DNA from: Bordetella avium | GTDB lineage: Bacteria > Pseudomonadota > Gammaproteobacteria > Burkholderiales > Burkholderiaceae_B | DNA: 64,000 nt | Direction of reading: 5' to 3' | Assembly: GCF_034424645.1 (NCBI RefSeq) | Contig: NZ_CP139969.1 | Coordinates: forward strand, 3,224,001 to 3,288,000 | In this document: positions 1 through 8,527 of the stretch, piece after piece | Position numbering within the stretch: the stretch's first letter is position 1 | Layout of the letters: the number at the start of each line of letters is the position of its first letter | The notes under the pieces: generated by a model | What the model was told of the DNA's origin: nothing | Seen by the model: only the letters and a program-made list of their open reading frames with translations | Databases searched by the model: none | Position numbers and translations under genes: made by a program

Positions 1-361
1 CGCGCAACATGGCTTGCACGCCGAAGGCCGCCGCATAGGCCAGAATCGTTTCGGTGTCGGAATGGCCGCGCCAGTCGGGCGCCTGCCCCGCCTGCTCCAG
101 CTTGGCGCGCATATCGAGGTGGTTATAGACCTCGCCGTTATAGGTCAGAACATAACGACCGCAAGCGGACACCATGGGCTGATGCCCCGCCTCGGTCAGA
201 TCCTGAATCGCCAGGCGCACATGGCCAAAGCCTACGCCCGCCTCACGATCTTCCCAGAAACCCTTGCTGTCAGGCCCGCGCAAACGAATCCGCTGGCAGC
301 TTTCGGCCAGGATTCGCGTCTTGTCTTCCAAGGGTCCCCAAAGACCGACGATTCCACACAT
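1..361 (-). CDS. Asparagine synthase-type amidotransferase, N-terminal part (cut by window edge)
   Basis: Seen: a minus-strand frame starts at 361 with Met-Cys-Gly-Ile-Val-Gly and runs open off the left edge, giving 120 residues. Cys2 is the glutamine-hydrolysing nucleophile of class II (Ntn) glutaminases. The motifs RLRGPDSKG, GHVRLAIQDL and YNGEVYNH are those of the AsnB glutaminase domain. The ATP-dependent synthetase domain lies outside the window. It starts 7 nt after the stop of the glycosyltransferase gene, so it is the next gene of the polysaccharide operon. Inference: next to UDP-HexNAcA synthesis genes, such an enzyme more likely amidates a sugar uronic acid (as proposed for WbpS-type proteins) than makes free asparagine. 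Housekeeping asparagine synthase remains possible. Confidence 0.88.
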   Translation of the reverse strand, partial: MCGIVGLWGPLEDKTRILAESCQRIRLRGPDSKGFWEDREAGVGFGHVRLAIQDLTEAGHQPMVSACGRYVLTYNGEVYNHLDMRAKLEQAGQAPDWRGHSDTETILAYAAAFGVQAMLR

Positions 362-368
362 GATGTTT

Positions 369-1478
369 TCAGTTCTCTAGAGCATCGTCAAAAAGTTGCC
401 GCCACAGTCCGAGGACATGACGGGCCGAAAAACGCTCGCGGGCGGTCTGCGCCTGCGCAGCCATCCGCGACCGGGCAGGGGCATCCTGCATAAGGGCCGC
501 CAGCGCCTGCGCCATGGCGGCCGCGTCGCTCACCGGACGCACCAGTACGCCATCCAGGCCATCACGCACGATCTCCCTGGGCCCGGTATCGCAATCAAAG
601 CAGACCGGCGCCAGACCGCTGGCCATGGCTTCAAGCAGGGTATTGGACAGCCCCTCAAAGCGTGAGCTGAGAACATAGAGATCCGCAGACTCATACCAAT
701 CGGCCACATTGCCAGCGCGCCCGGGCAAATAGATCCGCTCGCCCAGGCCATGGGCGGCAGCCTGGGCCGCAAGCCGGGCACGTTCCTCACCCTCGCCCAG
801 AATCAGCAGATCCCAATCGGGAAAGCGGGCCGCGAGCTGCGCATAGGCATCGATCAGCACCTCAAAGCCCTTGTCCGGATGCAAACGCCCCACCGCCAGC
901 AAATAGTGCCGCCCGGGCAGGGTCGGCGGCCGCAAACGGGGTTCGTTGCGCGGCAAGGGCCAATGGACCGGATTGGGAATGACGGCCAGCCGCGAGCCCG
1001 GCACATGCTCGGCGATCCAGTCGGCCGTGCCGCGTGTCAGCGCTACCACACGCGCCGCGCGCGGATAGGTCAAACGGCGCAAGCGCTGCCACATGCCGGA
1101 GAGCTGCTGAGACGGCGGATGGGTATGCTCGGTGGCGATCACCTTGATGGGCAGCCCCCATGCCGCCAGCACAGCAAGAATGGACGAGGTGGTCATCATG
1201 CCTAGCACGATATCCGGCCTGAACTGACGCAACACGGCGCGCAAGGCGCGCACGCGGCGCACATTATCCAGAATACCGCGTGCGCCCCCCCGGCCGTCGG
1301 TCCCCAGAACCTGCCGCAATACCCCCTCGGGTATCGGATAGGCATCGCCTTCGGCCTGGGTGAGAATCATCACCTCATGGCCTGCGCGCACCCAATGCCC
1401 GGCCAGATCGACCGCCACGCGCTCGGCCCCGCCGCCATGCAGCGAATGAATAAAAATCAGGATGCGCCGACGGGCCAT
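369..1478 (-). CDS. Glycosyltransferase family 4 (GT-B fold)
   Basis: 369 residues, a usual length for GT4. The N-terminal Rossmann half carries the glycine-rich loop GGGAERV (residues 15-21). The C-terminal donor-binding half has the retaining GT4 E-x7-E signature in RFEGLSNTLLEA (Glu275 and Glu283). It probably transfers one sugar of the repeat unit from a nucleotide-sugar to the undecaprenyl-linked acceptor on the inner face of the cytoplasmic membrane. No signal peptide or membrane segment is seen. The ATG directly follows the flippase stop (1479-1481), so the genes are translationally coupled. Donor and linkage cannot be read from sequence. Confidence 0.9.
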   Translation of the reverse strand: MARRRILIFIHSLHGGGAERVAVDLAGHWVRAGHEVMILTQAEGDAYPIPEGVLRQVLGTDGRGGARGILDNVRRVRALRAVLRQFRPDIVLGMMTTSSILAVLAAWGLPIKVIATEHTHPPSQQLSGMWQRLRRLTYPRAARVVALTRGTADWIAEHVPGSRLAVIPNPVHWPLPRNEPRLRPPTLPGRHYLLAVGRLHPDKGFEVLIDAYAQLAARFPDWDLLILGEGEERARLAAQAAAHGLGERIYLPGRAGNVADWYESADLYVLSSRFEGLSNTLLEAMASGLAPVCFDCDTGPREIVRDGLDGVLVRPVSDAAAMAQALAALMQDAPARSRMAAQAQTARERFSARHVLGLWRQLFDDALEN

Positions 1479-2834
1479 CTAGCTGCGCTCCGCAGTCTCG
1501 GGCAGCGCACGCAAGGCCACTCCCGTGTAGCAAATAAAGGAGAGGAAATACATCAGGCTGGTCGCCAGCATGATGCCCTCGGTCCCCATACGGGGCCCGA
1601 GTACGGTATTGAGCACCGCCTTCAACAAAAAATTGGCCACGGCGATCAGGGCCATCACGCGGTAGCGCCCCTGGCTGGCGAGCAATTGCACCAGAATGAG
1701 TACGCCAAAATAAAACGGCAGTTGCAACAGCCCCCAGCGCAACACACTGGCCACCGCCTCGGTATTTTGCGCGGTAAAGGCGCCACGTTCAAACAGCAGC
1801 GCCACGCCCCAAGGCGCCAGCAGCCAGCCGATCGCCACGGCCGCGATGCCTGCCCCCACCATGGCCCAGGACCATTTCAAAGCCATCGCACGAGCTCGCA
1901 GGCCATCGCCCCGGTGCTGGACATCGGCCAGGACGGGCAGCGCCGCGCGCCCCACCGACACCGCGCCTATACCCAGCACCAGGGAGAGCAGGCGGCTGGC
2001 ATAACCCAGTGTGGCGTTGGCATTGCCGCCCAGATTGGCGGCGGTGTATTGGTCCAGCGGGTTGACGAAACTCATGGCGACCTGGCCAACCAGCATCACA
2101 CCGGCCGCGCTCAAGAGTTCCGGCCAATGCGGCGAGCGCAGCGTCAAACGCGGCGCCCCCCAGAAGCCCTGATCGGCGCGGGCTGCCAGCCAGGCCAGCC
2201 AGACCGCCTGGATGAGATAGCCGACCAGGGTTCCCCACAGCAGGGGGCCGACCTGATCGCCTCCGGCCGCCGCCAGCATGACCCAGGCCAGCGTCGTCAC
2301 GGCCGGCACGCTGTCGAGCAGGGTGTTGACGTGGCGCTCGTGCGAGCGCAGGCGCGCTGCGCTGATGCCGGCAATGAGCAGGACGGCACTGACGGGCACA
2401 AAAGCCCAGAGCAGTTCTTGCGTCATGCCCGCGACCGCACTCGACAGGCCCGGCCCGAGCCAGGCCAGCACATAGGGCCAGCCCAGCCAGGTCAGGCCGG
2501 CCAGCAGCAGACCGCCCAGCAAGGTCCAGCCTTGCAACTCGCTCACGAAAAGGTCGCGCTCGGCGCCGCCCTCGCGGCGCAGGCGCACCAACACCGGGAT
2601 GAGCACGACCGACAGCACGCCCACGATGGTGACGGGCAACCAGGTCGCCATGGTCTGGGCGAACTGATAGGCGTCTACGGCATCGCTGATGCCGTAGCGA
2701 TAGGCGACCGCCATCTCTTTGATGGCGCCGGCAGCCTTGCCAAGGATGAGAAATACGGCGACCCGGAACGCGCCCCTGAAGATGCGTTGGTGGTCCGGGT
2801 GTATGCCGCCGAATTTGCGCAGAAGGGCTTTCAA
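1479..2834 (-). CDS. MurJ-like lipid-linked oligosaccharide flippase (MOP superfamily)
   Basis: About 451 residues, strongly hydrophobic with about a dozen membrane segments. The opening has the MurJ/MVF-like stretch KAAGAIKEMAVAYRYG followed by DAVDAYQFAQT. Known of the family: MurJ-type carriers flip undecaprenyl-pyrophosphate-linked sugars. Here it probably exports the repeat unit made by the neighbouring enzymes (a Wzx role) rather than being the essential lipid II flippase. Start choice: the frame stays open to 2996, but that part overlaps the epimerase gene and reads as shadow sequence. The first start after the epimerase stop (2836-2838) is a TTG at 2834, giving LKALLRKFGGIHPDHQRIF. 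An ATG at KEMAV is the later alternative. Start confidence is moderate. Confidence 0.85.
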   Translation of the reverse strand: MKALLRKFGGIHPDHQRIFRGAFRVAVFLILGKAAGAIKEMAVAYRYGISDAVDAYQFAQTMATWLPVTIVGVLSVVLIPVLVRLRREGGAERDLFVSELQGWTLLGGLLLAGLTWLGWPYVLAWLGPGLSSAVAGMTQELLWAFVPVSAVLLIAGISAARLRSHERHVNTLLDSVPAVTTLAWVMLAAAGGDQVGPLLWGTLVGYLIQAVWLAWLAARADQGFWGAPRLTLRSPHWPELLSAAGVMLVGQVAMSFVNPLDQYTAANLGGNANATLGYASRLLSLVLGIGAVSVGRAALPVLADVQHRGDGLRARAMALKWSWAMVGAGIAAVAIGWLLAPWGVALLFERGAFTAQNTEAVASVLRWGLLQLPFYFGVLILVQLLASQGRYRVMALIAVANFLLKAVLNTVLGPRMGTEGIMLATSLMYFLSFICYTGVALRALPETAERS

Positions 2835-2835
2835 A

Positions 2836-3861
2836 TCAACGCAGGAATTGCGTGTACCAGGGCATCGCGGCGTCCAGCCCTTGCAGGATGTCGAACGCCG
2901 GCTGATAACCCAACAACCTGCCCGCCTTGCTGATGTCTGCCTGGGAATGACGCACATCACCCGCCCGGAAATCCGCATGCTCGGCTTGTTTGTCATAGGC
3001 CACGCCCTGACGCCCCAGCGAGGTCTTCAGAAAATCAAAGAGCTGGTTCAGCGTGGTGCGTCCGCTATAGGCCACGTTGTAGACCTGATTGCGCGCCTCG
3101 TCGTCCGCCATGGCGCCAAGAATATTGGCCTGCACGGCATTATCGACATAGCAGAAATCCCGGCTGGTTTCGCCATCGCCATTGATGACCACGGTTTCGC
3201 CCTGGATCATCGCCGCCGTCCACTTAGGGATGACGGCCGCATAAGCGCCATTAGGGTCCTGACGCCGGCCAAAGACGTTGAAATAACGCAGACCGACGGT
3301 CGTAAAACCATAGGAACGCGCAAACACGTCGGCGTAAAGTTCATTAACGAACTTGGTCACGGCGTAAGGCGACAGCGGACGGCCGATATTCTCTTCGACC
3401 TTGGGCAGCGCCGGATGGTCGCCATAGGTCGAGCTGGAGGCCGCATAGACAAAGGCCCCGACCTTGGCGTCGCGCGCAGCGACCAGCATATTCAGGAAAC
3501 CGCTGATATTCACCGCATTGGTGGTGATCGGGTCATTCAGCGAACGCGGCACCGAACCCAGGGCAGCCTGATGGAGCACCTTGTCCACCCCATCGGCCGC
3601 GCGGCGGCAGGTATCCAGATCGCGGATATCGCCTTCGATGAAGGTAAAGCGCGCCCACTGCTCGGCCGTCACCAGCCCGCGCACCTCATCAAGATTGCGC
3701 TGATGACCGGTCGCGAAGTTGTCCAGACCGACAACGGTCTGGTTCAACTTGAGCAGGGTTTCGATCAGATTGGAGCCGATAAACCCCGCACAACCCGTCA
3801 CCAGCCATTTGCGTGGCCGGGCCTGCAAGTCCGCACGGACGGCGTCGTAGCGTGTCGTCAT
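2836..3861 (-). CDS. UDP-N-acetylglucosamine 4-epimerase family (WbpP/TviC-like extended SDR)
   Basis: 341 residues, typical for extended SDR epimerases. NAD-binding GxxGxxG is GCAGFIG (residues 23-29). The catalytic pair is Tyr166-xxx-Lys170 (SPYAVTKF) with the serine cluster ASSSTYG just before it. Known of the family: WbpP/TviC/Gne interconvert UDP-GlcNAc(A) and UDP-GalNAc(A). It lies 21 nt downstream of the 6-dehydrogenase, the same pairing as tviB-tviC and wbpO-wbpP, so the pathway end product is probably UDP-GalNAcA. Whether it acts on the neutral or the oxidised sugar is not visible in the sequence. Confidence 0.88.
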   Translation of the reverse strand: MTTRYDAVRADLQARPRKWLVTGCAGFIGSNLIETLLKLNQTVVGLDNFATGHQRNLDEVRGLVTAEQWARFTFIEGDIRDLDTCRRAADGVDKVLHQAALGSVPRSLNDPITTNAVNISGFLNMLVAARDAKVGAFVYAASSSTYGDHPALPKVEENIGRPLSPYAVTKFVNELYADVFARSYGFTTVGLRYFNVFGRRQDPNGAYAAVIPKWTAAMIQGETVVINGDGETSRDFCYVDNAVQANILGAMADDEARNQVYNVAYSGRTTLNQLFDFLKTSLGRQGVAYDKQAEHADFRAGDVRHSQADISKAGRLLGYQPAFDILQGLDAAMPWYTQFLR

Positions 3862-3882
3862 GGTGGCAATTCCTTCTACGGA

Positions 3883-5157
3883 TTACAGACGCAGATCCGA
3901 TTCTTGGGCGATCAGGACATACTTCAGGTCGTACAACACATGCTCGGGCTTGCCCAGCTTGCGGATGGCTTCGGCGCCCATTTCGACGAATTGGTGATGC
4001 GCCACCGCGAGAATGACGGCGTCGTAGCTGCCTTCGACCGGCTCAGCAACCGGCGTAATGCCATATTCGTGCTGCGCCTCCTGGGCATCGACCCAGGGAT
4101 CGTAAACATCCACGTCGACGTTGTATTCGCCCAGCTCGCGGATGATGTCCACCACGCGCGTATTGCGCAGGTCAGGGCAGTTTTCCTTGAAGGTCAAACC
4201 CATCACCAGCACCTTAGCGCCCTGAACATGCAGACGCTTTTTGGTCATGCACTTGACCAGCTGCGACACGACATAGCCGCCCATCGAATCGTTCAAGCGA
4301 CGGCCGGCCAGAATGATTTCCGGGTGGTAGCCGATGGACTGCGCTTTGTGCGTCAGGTAGTAGGGGTCCACGCCAATGCAATGGCCGCCGACCAGGCCCG
4401 GGCGGAAAGGCAGGAAGTTCCACTTCGTCCCCGCCGCCTGCAACACCGCTTCCGTGTCGATCCCCATCTTGTTGAAGATCAGGGCCAGCTCATTGATGAG
4501 GGCGATGTTGACATCGCGCTGCGTGTTCTCGATCACCTTGGCGGCCTCGGCCACGCGAATGCTGGACGCTTTGTGCGTGCCGGCAACGATGATTTCCTTG
4601 TAGAGCTGATCGACCAGTTCGGCAACCTCAGGCGTCGAGCCGGAGGTCACTTTCTTGATGGTGGAAACACGGTGCGCCTTGTCGCCCGGATTGATGCGCT
4701 CGGGGCTGTAGCCGGCGTAAAAATCAACGTTGAACTTCAGGCCGGAAACCTTCTCCAGCACCGGCACGCAATCCTCTTCCGTGGCGCCCGGATAGACGGT
4801 CGATTCGTAGATCACGATATCGCCGCGCTTGAGCACGGCGCCGATGGTTTCGCTGGCTTTGACCAGGGGGGTCAGGTCAGGCTGCTTGTACTCGTCGATC
4901 GGGGTAGGCACCGTCACGATGAAAACATTGGCCTGCCCCAGTTCGGCGCGGTCCGTCGTATAGCGCAGATGCTTGGCCTCGGCCAGTTCCTGATCATCGA
5001 CTTCAAGCGTGTGATCACGACCCGCTCGCAACTCGTCAATACGGCGCGTGTTGATGTCAAAACCGATAACGGAGCGCTTTTTGCCGAATTCCACCGCCAG
5101 CGGCAGACCGACATAGCCCAAACCCACTACGGCCAGTTTCACATCTTGAATACGCAA
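3883..5157 (-). CDS. UDP-N-acetyl-hexosamine 6-dehydrogenase (WbpO/TviB-like)
   Basis: 424 residues. The N-terminal NAD-binding domain begins [12 protein letters not shown] (residues 10-21). The catalytic cysteine is Cys260 in [12 protein letters not shown], and the C-terminal UDP-binding domain contains [16 protein letters not shown]. It oxidises C6 of a UDP-HexNAc in two NAD-dependent steps to the uronic acid. Start: the codon is TTG (5155-5157), preceded by GGGAG about 8 nt upstream; no better in-frame ATG/GTG exists. Odd: the first 38 codons plus 51 nt of leader are repeated as a perfect tandem copy immediately upstream, so the ribosome-binding site and start are present twice. The full gene itself appears intact. 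Confidence 0.92.
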   Translation of the reverse strand: MRIQDVKLAVVGLGYVGLPLAVEFGKKRSVIGFDINTRRIDELRAGRDHTLEVDDQELAEAKHLRYTTDRAELGQANVFIVTVPTPIDEYKQPDLTPLVKASETIGAVLKRGDIVIYESTVYPGATEEDCVPVLEKVSGLKFNVDFYAGYSPERINPGDKAHRVSTIKKVTSGSTPEVAELVDQLYKEIIVAGTHKASSIRVAEAAKVIENTQRDVNIALINELALIFNKMGIDTEAVLQAAGTKWNFLPFRPGLVGGHCIGVDPYYLTHKAQSIGYHPEIILAGRRLNDSMGGYVVSQLVKCMTKKRLHVQGAKVLVMGLTFKENCPDLRNTRVVDIIRELGEYNVDVDVYDPWVDAQEAQHEYGITPVAEPVEGSYDAVILAVAHHQFVEMGAEAIRKLGKPEHVLYDLKYVLIAQESDLRL

Positions 5158-5373
5158 GGTAAATCTCCCAGTTACCGTATGGCGGCTACGGAATCAAAAA
5201 AAATAGAAGCGCGTGTTGATGTCAAAACCGATAACGGAGCGCTTTTTGCCGAATTCCACCGCCAGCGGCAGACCGACATAGCCCAAACCCACTACGGCCA
5301 GTTTCACATCTTGAATACGCAAGGTAAATCTCCCAGTTACCGTATGGCGGCTACGGAATCAAAAAAAATAGAA
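5044..5373. repeat. Perfect tandem duplication, 2 x 165 bp
   Basis: 5044-5208 and 5209-5373 are identical base for base. The match fails at once on both sides (5043 g versus 5208 a; 5209 g versus 5374 t), so the unit is exactly 165 bp, a multiple of three. The unit covers codons 1-38 of the 6-dehydrogenase gene, its TTG start, its GGGAG ribosome-binding site and a short A/T-rich stretch. There are no flanking insertion-sequence ends, and no microhomology is visible at the junction. Confidence 0.97.
5194..5322 (-). pseudogene. Duplicated 5' fragment of the 6-dehydrogenase gene
   Basis: The upstream copy of the tandem repeat carries the same ribosome-binding site and TTG start (5322). It encodes the first 38 residues of the dehydrogenase, including the NAD-binding GLGYVG loop, then four junk residues (FYFF) and a TGA at 5194-5196. 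The result is a 42-codon leader-like reading frame ending 37 nt before the real start. It is unlikely to make a folded product, but its translation could alter ribosome loading on the real gene. Confidence 0.75.
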
Positions 5374-5412
5374 TTTCGTGGAATATGCCCGCCAAAGCGG
5401 GCGTCTGGATTG

Positions 5413-6516
5413 TCAATGCGTGCGCAGCACGGAAGGCAGCAGCAGCCAACCCGGCCTGCGCCAGGAGACCAGCCTGATGTAAAGCCAGATATAGACCCCG
5501 GCGAAAACCAGCAGGCTCGCGCAGAGTACCCAGGCGTTATCCCACCAGATCGTGGCCGGCACGAGGCCGATCAAGGCCAGCACCCACATATAGGGCGAAG
5601 CCAGCGCATTGCACAGCGCCGGTACGGCATGACGGCTGCGGCGGCTGAACGTCACACGGACCAGACGGCGGAACACCAACTGATGCAGGTGCAAGGCATC
5701 GGGCTGGTCTACCGGCACGCCGCGCTTGAAACGGCGGCGCCAGATCGAGAATCCGGTTTCGAACACCGGATAAAACAGCACGGCCAAAGCGTAAAACGGC
5801 GAAACCGAGGGATTGCGCACCACCAGCAACACCGCCAGCTCAGCCAGCATAAAGCCCAGAAAATAGGCCCCGCCGTCGCCCAGAAATACACGTCCGAACG
5901 GAAAATTCCAGACCAGAAAGCCCAGCGTCGCCGAGGCCAGCGCCGCAGCGATCATGAAGATGGGCATATCACCCACCTGCAACGCGACTAGACAAATGGA
6001 CACGGACATCAGCGTGGCGACCATCCCCGCCAGGCCATTCATGCCATCAACGATATTCAGCGCATGCGTACAGCCGCCCACCGCGAAAACCGTGAACAGC
6101 AGCGAAACCGGCCAGAAGGAAAGCACCCAGTCCACCGGCGCAATCCCTACCCGCGACACACCGCCCAGCAGCCACCAGGCGATGGCCGCCGACGCGAAGG
6201 CCGCCAAGAGGCGTTTGCTTGCGCCGATATCTTTGGTGATGTCTTCGAGCAGACCGGCCACGAATACGGGCAGCGCGGCAACGAACAGGGCCGGCCACAG
6301 CCAGGTCAGCGTCATGTTGCTGGGACCCAGCACCAACAAGCCGGCCAAGGTGCCGGCGAGCACCGCCAGCCCCCCGACGCGCGGCGTCGAACGGGTGTGA
6401 GACGCCTGAGGCTTGTTGAGATCGTTGTCACCGGTAAAGGCGCCATGCCAGCGTTCCGACGCGACGATGAGCCCCCCCACCATGAATGCGACCACGCAGA
6501 TATAGAACCAGGTCAC
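5413..6516 (-). CDS. Polyprenyl-phosphate HexNAc-1-phosphate transferase (WecA/WbpL-like)
   Basis: 367 residues, polytopic membrane protein with about 10-11 helices. Family motifs are present: TPRVGGL (44-50), the acidic LEDITKD (90-96), NIVDGMNG (154-161), GDGGAYFLG (213-221) and the cytosolic basic/His loop DALHLHQLVFRR (273-284). It starts repeat-unit synthesis by moving a HexNAc-1-phosphate from a UDP-sugar to undecaprenyl phosphate. Start: GTG at 6516, with AAAGGTGAT upstream; the longer frame to 6555 has no such site. As the first gene after the long non-coding stretch it probably heads the operon. Separated from the dehydrogenase by 255 bp that is largely the tandem duplication. Confidence 0.9.
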   Translation of the reverse strand: MTWFYICVVAFMVGGLIVASERWHGAFTGDNDLNKPQASHTRSTPRVGGLAVLAGTLAGLLVLGPSNMTLTWLWPALFVAALPVFVAGLLEDITKDIGASKRLLAAFASAAIAWWLLGGVSRVGIAPVDWVLSFWPVSLLFTVFAVGGCTHALNIVDGMNGLAGMVATLMSVSICLVALQVGDMPIFMIAAALASATLGFLVWNFPFGRVFLGDGGAYFLGFMLAELAVLLVVRNPSVSPFYALAVLFYPVFETGFSIWRRRFKRGVPVDQPDALHLHQLVFRRLVRVTFSRRSRHAVPALCNALASPYMWVLALIGLVPATIWWDNAWVLCASLLVFAGVYIWLYIRLVSWRRPGWLLLPSVLRTH

Positions 6517-6578
6517 AGGATCACCTTTGGATGGTCTATCGAGACAAGACCGCAATTATGTGCGGCAGGTGTAACGCC

Positions 6579-6606
6579 CATATATGGGAGAGATATTCAA
6601 GTGCAA
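6579..6606 (-). promoter_or_regulatory. Weak sigma70-like promoter candidate for the polysaccharide operon
   Basis: On the minus strand TTGCAC (6601-6606) is followed after 16 nt by TATATG (6579-6584), about 60 nt before the GTG start. The match is modest. The rest of 6607-6800 shows no gene, and no clear JUMPstart/ops element (GGCGGTAG) was found. Confidence 0.3.
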
Positions 6607-6807
6607 GTCACAAGTACAGAAAGTAACGCCTTCATCTCAGGCCGCCTAGCTATCGGTACATGATATGGCCGATACCCATTAATTGTAGAACTTTCCTACT
6701 GGATACGCCGGGAAATTTAAGGGAAAACACCAAGCTGGCCGCCGGGCGACACGGTCATGGCTAACTCCTTGCGCTACTCACCGGCCTTAGCGAAGCGGAG
6801 AGTGGGC

Positions 6808-6848
6808 AAAAATAATAAAAAAAAGCCCGAGATCTAACGATCTCGGGC
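6808..6848 (-). terminator. Rho-independent terminator of the putative small RNA
   Basis: Perfect 10-bp stem (6825-6834 with 6839-6848) and a 4-nt loop. Read on the minus strand it is followed directly by eight U and then a further U-rich stretch to 6808. On the plus strand no U tract follows, so it acts only on minus-strand transcripts. No minus-strand protein gene ends here, which is the reason to suspect a non-coding transcript. Confidence 0.85.
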
Positions 6849-7010
6849 TAAATCCACCAAAGGAGGAGGGTGGAGGAGACAAGCTTGGCATGCCTGGGTT
6901 ACACAAACCCAACAGTTCGGGGGAGCGCGGGAGGGAACGTGCCACAACCTCTTTGCTCTACCTTGGAACTGCTACGAGAGCGCTTTGCGCCTTCGTTTTG
7001 AGCATCCATG
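6809..7010 (-). ncRNA. Putative small RNA with anti-Shine-Dalgarno loop
   Basis: Inferred from three linked signals on the minus strand: a strong promoter just upstream (7017-7045), a classical terminator at its end, and an internal stem-loop. That stem is TCCACC/GGTGGA (plus positions 6853-6858 and 6869-6874), and its 10-nt loop reads CTCCTCCTTT. The adjoining 5' side adds a second CTCCTCC. A C-rich CCUCC loop is complementary to ribosome-binding sites, as known for the 'cuckoo'/CcsR-type sRNAs of alphaproteobacteria. Expected length is about 200 nt. A 36-codon ATG frame (MDAQNEGAK...) begins near the predicted transcript start but has no ribosome-binding site and no family look. No tmRNA tag or 6S-like bubble was recognised. 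Confidence 0.6.
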
Positions 7011-7016
7011 TGAGGA

Positions 7017-7045
7017 ATAGTAGAGGATTCTTTTGTGCGTTGCAA
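7017..7045 (-). promoter_or_regulatory. Sigma70 promoter of the putative small RNA
   Basis: On the minus strand TTGCAA (7040-7045) and TACTAT (7017-7022) are separated by exactly 17 nt. The match is good and sits upstream of no protein gene. Predicted start is near 7010. The remaining stretch 7046-7277, down to the coq7 stop, shows no further feature that I can support. Confidence 0.65.
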
Positions 7046-7277
7046 GAATTTTTTTGGAAATGGATTTCACAATGCAAAATCGGTGAAATTCAGCCACATT
7101 CAGCGCGAAAACTCAGGCTGGACAAGGGTTTGAGTCTGTCGCGGGAAAAACCATTCAGCCTGCCCCACCCCCATGCGCGGGGAAACCCTTGCGTGAAAAC
7201 CCTCGAATTTTCAGGTGCTTAGCCCACCTCAAAAACGAGCGCCACCGCTTATGCGGCGTCGCACCATAAGCCGCCCC

Positions 7278-7925
7278 CTACAAGCGGTAGGCCGTGCCGG
7301 TCATCACCTTGGACATGGCGCGCATGATGCCGCGCACCGGCGCAGGCAAGGGTATGCCACCCGCCCGCTCGGCGCTTTCACGATGACCGGCCTCGTCGTC
7401 CTTCATTTGCCGCACGATTTCGCGCGAGCGCTCATCCGCCGCAGGCAAGGTGCGTAAATGCTCATCCAGATGCGCCTCGACCTGACGCTCGGTTTCCGCC
7501 ATGAAGCCCAGATTGCGCGGCACGCCCGCGACACTAGCCGCCACGCCCAATGCGAAAGATCCCGCATACCAGAGGGGATTGAGCAGGCTGGGACGGCTGT
7601 CCAGCTCTTTCAGGCGCCGGTCGCACCAAACGAGATGATCCACCTCCTCGGCGGCGGCCTTGCGCAGCAATTCGCGCGTACCGGCATCGCGGCAGGCCAC
7701 GGCCTGGCCACGGTACAGCGCCTGGGCGCAGATCTCGCCCACATGATTGACCCGCATCAGTCCGGCCGCGTGGCGCTTTTCGGTGTCCGCCAGGGGCGCC
7801 TCGGCGGCATGGGCCGGATACGCCCGCCCGGCCACCGCCGAGCGCGACAAAACCTGCAAAGCGCGATCCACCTCGATCAGCAAGGCATCCAAGGGCCCCG
7901 CATGGCGGGGACTGGCGTAATTCAT
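7278..7925 (-). CDS. coq7: 2-polyprenyl-3-methyl-6-methoxy-1,4-benzoquinol hydroxylase (Coq7)
   Basis: 215 residues, the usual length of bacterial Coq7. The carboxylate-bridged di-iron site is visible as two E-x-x-H motifs: Glu94-Val-Asp-His97 and Glu178-Ala-Gly-His181. Further glutamates lie in [11 protein letters not shown] (Glu64) and ETERQVEAH. It performs the penultimate hydroxylation of ubiquinone synthesis at the inner membrane and needs O2. ATG at 7925 is preceded by AGGAG. It is transcribed divergently from osmC with 127 bp between the starts. Confidence 0.95.
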   Translation of the reverse strand: MNYASPRHAGPLDALLIEVDRALQVLSRSAVAGRAYPAHAAEAPLADTEKRHAAGLMRVNHVGEICAQALYRGQAVACRDAGTRELLRKAAAEEVDHLVWCDRRLKELDSRPSLLNPLWYAGSFALGVAASVAGVPRNLGFMAETERQVEAHLDEHLRTLPAADERSREIVRQMKDDEAGHRESAERAGGIPLPAPVRGIMRAMSKVMTGTAYRL

Positions 7926-8052
7926 GGCGACTCCTTTCTATGCGCACCGCCCCTGAAGGCAGCCGGGGCACTCCGCTCAAGATTGTAGCCAACAGGTATG
8001 ATCGCCCTTTGACCGGGCGCAAGCGCCCCTCTCCCGCACAAGGATTACCGCG

Positions 8053-8484
8053 ATGGAATGCACAATCGATTGGGGCGGCCCCTCGGGCATGCTCTTTATG
8101 GCGACCACTGGCAGCGGCCACGTCACGGCCATGGACGGCGCCGTCGACGGGGGCGGCCACAACCTCGCCCCGCGTCCGATGGAGATGCTGCTGGCCGGCA
8201 CCGGCGGCTGCACGGCTTACGACGTGGTGCTGATCCTCAAGCGCGGCCGCCATGATGTCAGCGGTTGCAGTGTCAAACTTGAGGCCGACCGTGCAGACAC
8301 GGACCCCAAGGTATTCACCCGCATTCATTTCGCCTTCACCGTGACAGGCCGCAATCTGCCGCGCGCCGCCGTTGAACGTGCCGTGCAGCTCTCCCACGAA
8401 AAGTACTGCTCGGCCTCGGCCATGCTCGAAAAAACCGCAGCCCTCAGCTTCTCGGTCGAGATCGTCGACACGGCCGCCGCCTGA
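8053..8484 (+). CDS. OsmC family peroxidase-like protein
   Basis: 143 residues, matching the OsmC/YhfA family. The redox cysteines are Cys53 in [11 protein letters not shown] and a second cysteine in HEKYCSAS. Known of the family: thiol-dependent reduction of organic hydroperoxides in the cytoplasm. The YhfA-like subgroup has no firm physiological role. AAGGA lies about 9 nt before the ATG. It is followed by thyA with a 43-bp gap and may share its transcript. Confidence 0.88.
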   Translation: MECTIDWGGPSGMLFMATTGSGHVTAMDGAVDGGGHNLAPRPMEMLLAGTGGCTAYDVVLILKRGRHDVSGCSVKLEADRADTDPKVFTRIHFAFTVTGRNLPRAAVERAVQLSHEKYCSASAMLEKTAALSFSVEIVDTAAA

Positions 8485-8527
8485 TTTTCCGTTTTGCCCA
8501 CCGGCGCACGATGCGCCCACTACAGCC

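Noticed and set aside
5158-5412. A complete second dehydrogenase gene
   Set aside because: Only the first 38 codons are duplicated; a stop follows four codons later.
2719-5991. 1090-residue plus-strand open frame across the polysaccharide genes
   Set aside because: It is antisense to four recognisable genes, has low-complexity composition, and even runs through the tandem duplication because 165 is a multiple of three.
6520-6800. JUMPstart/ops element upstream of the polysaccharide operon
   Set aside because: No GGCGGTAG core was found on the minus strand; the nearest strings (GGCGGCCAGC) differ in the conserved bases.
6809-7010. 6S RNA or tmRNA as identity of the putative small RNA
   Set aside because: No tmRNA tag frame ending in LAA and no long closing stem with a central bubble as in 6S RNA could be drawn from the sequence.
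6890-7222. 110-residue plus-strand frame in the long non-coding gap
   Set aside because: No ribosome-binding site, atypical composition and opposite to the putative small RNA; it also crosses that RNA's promoter.
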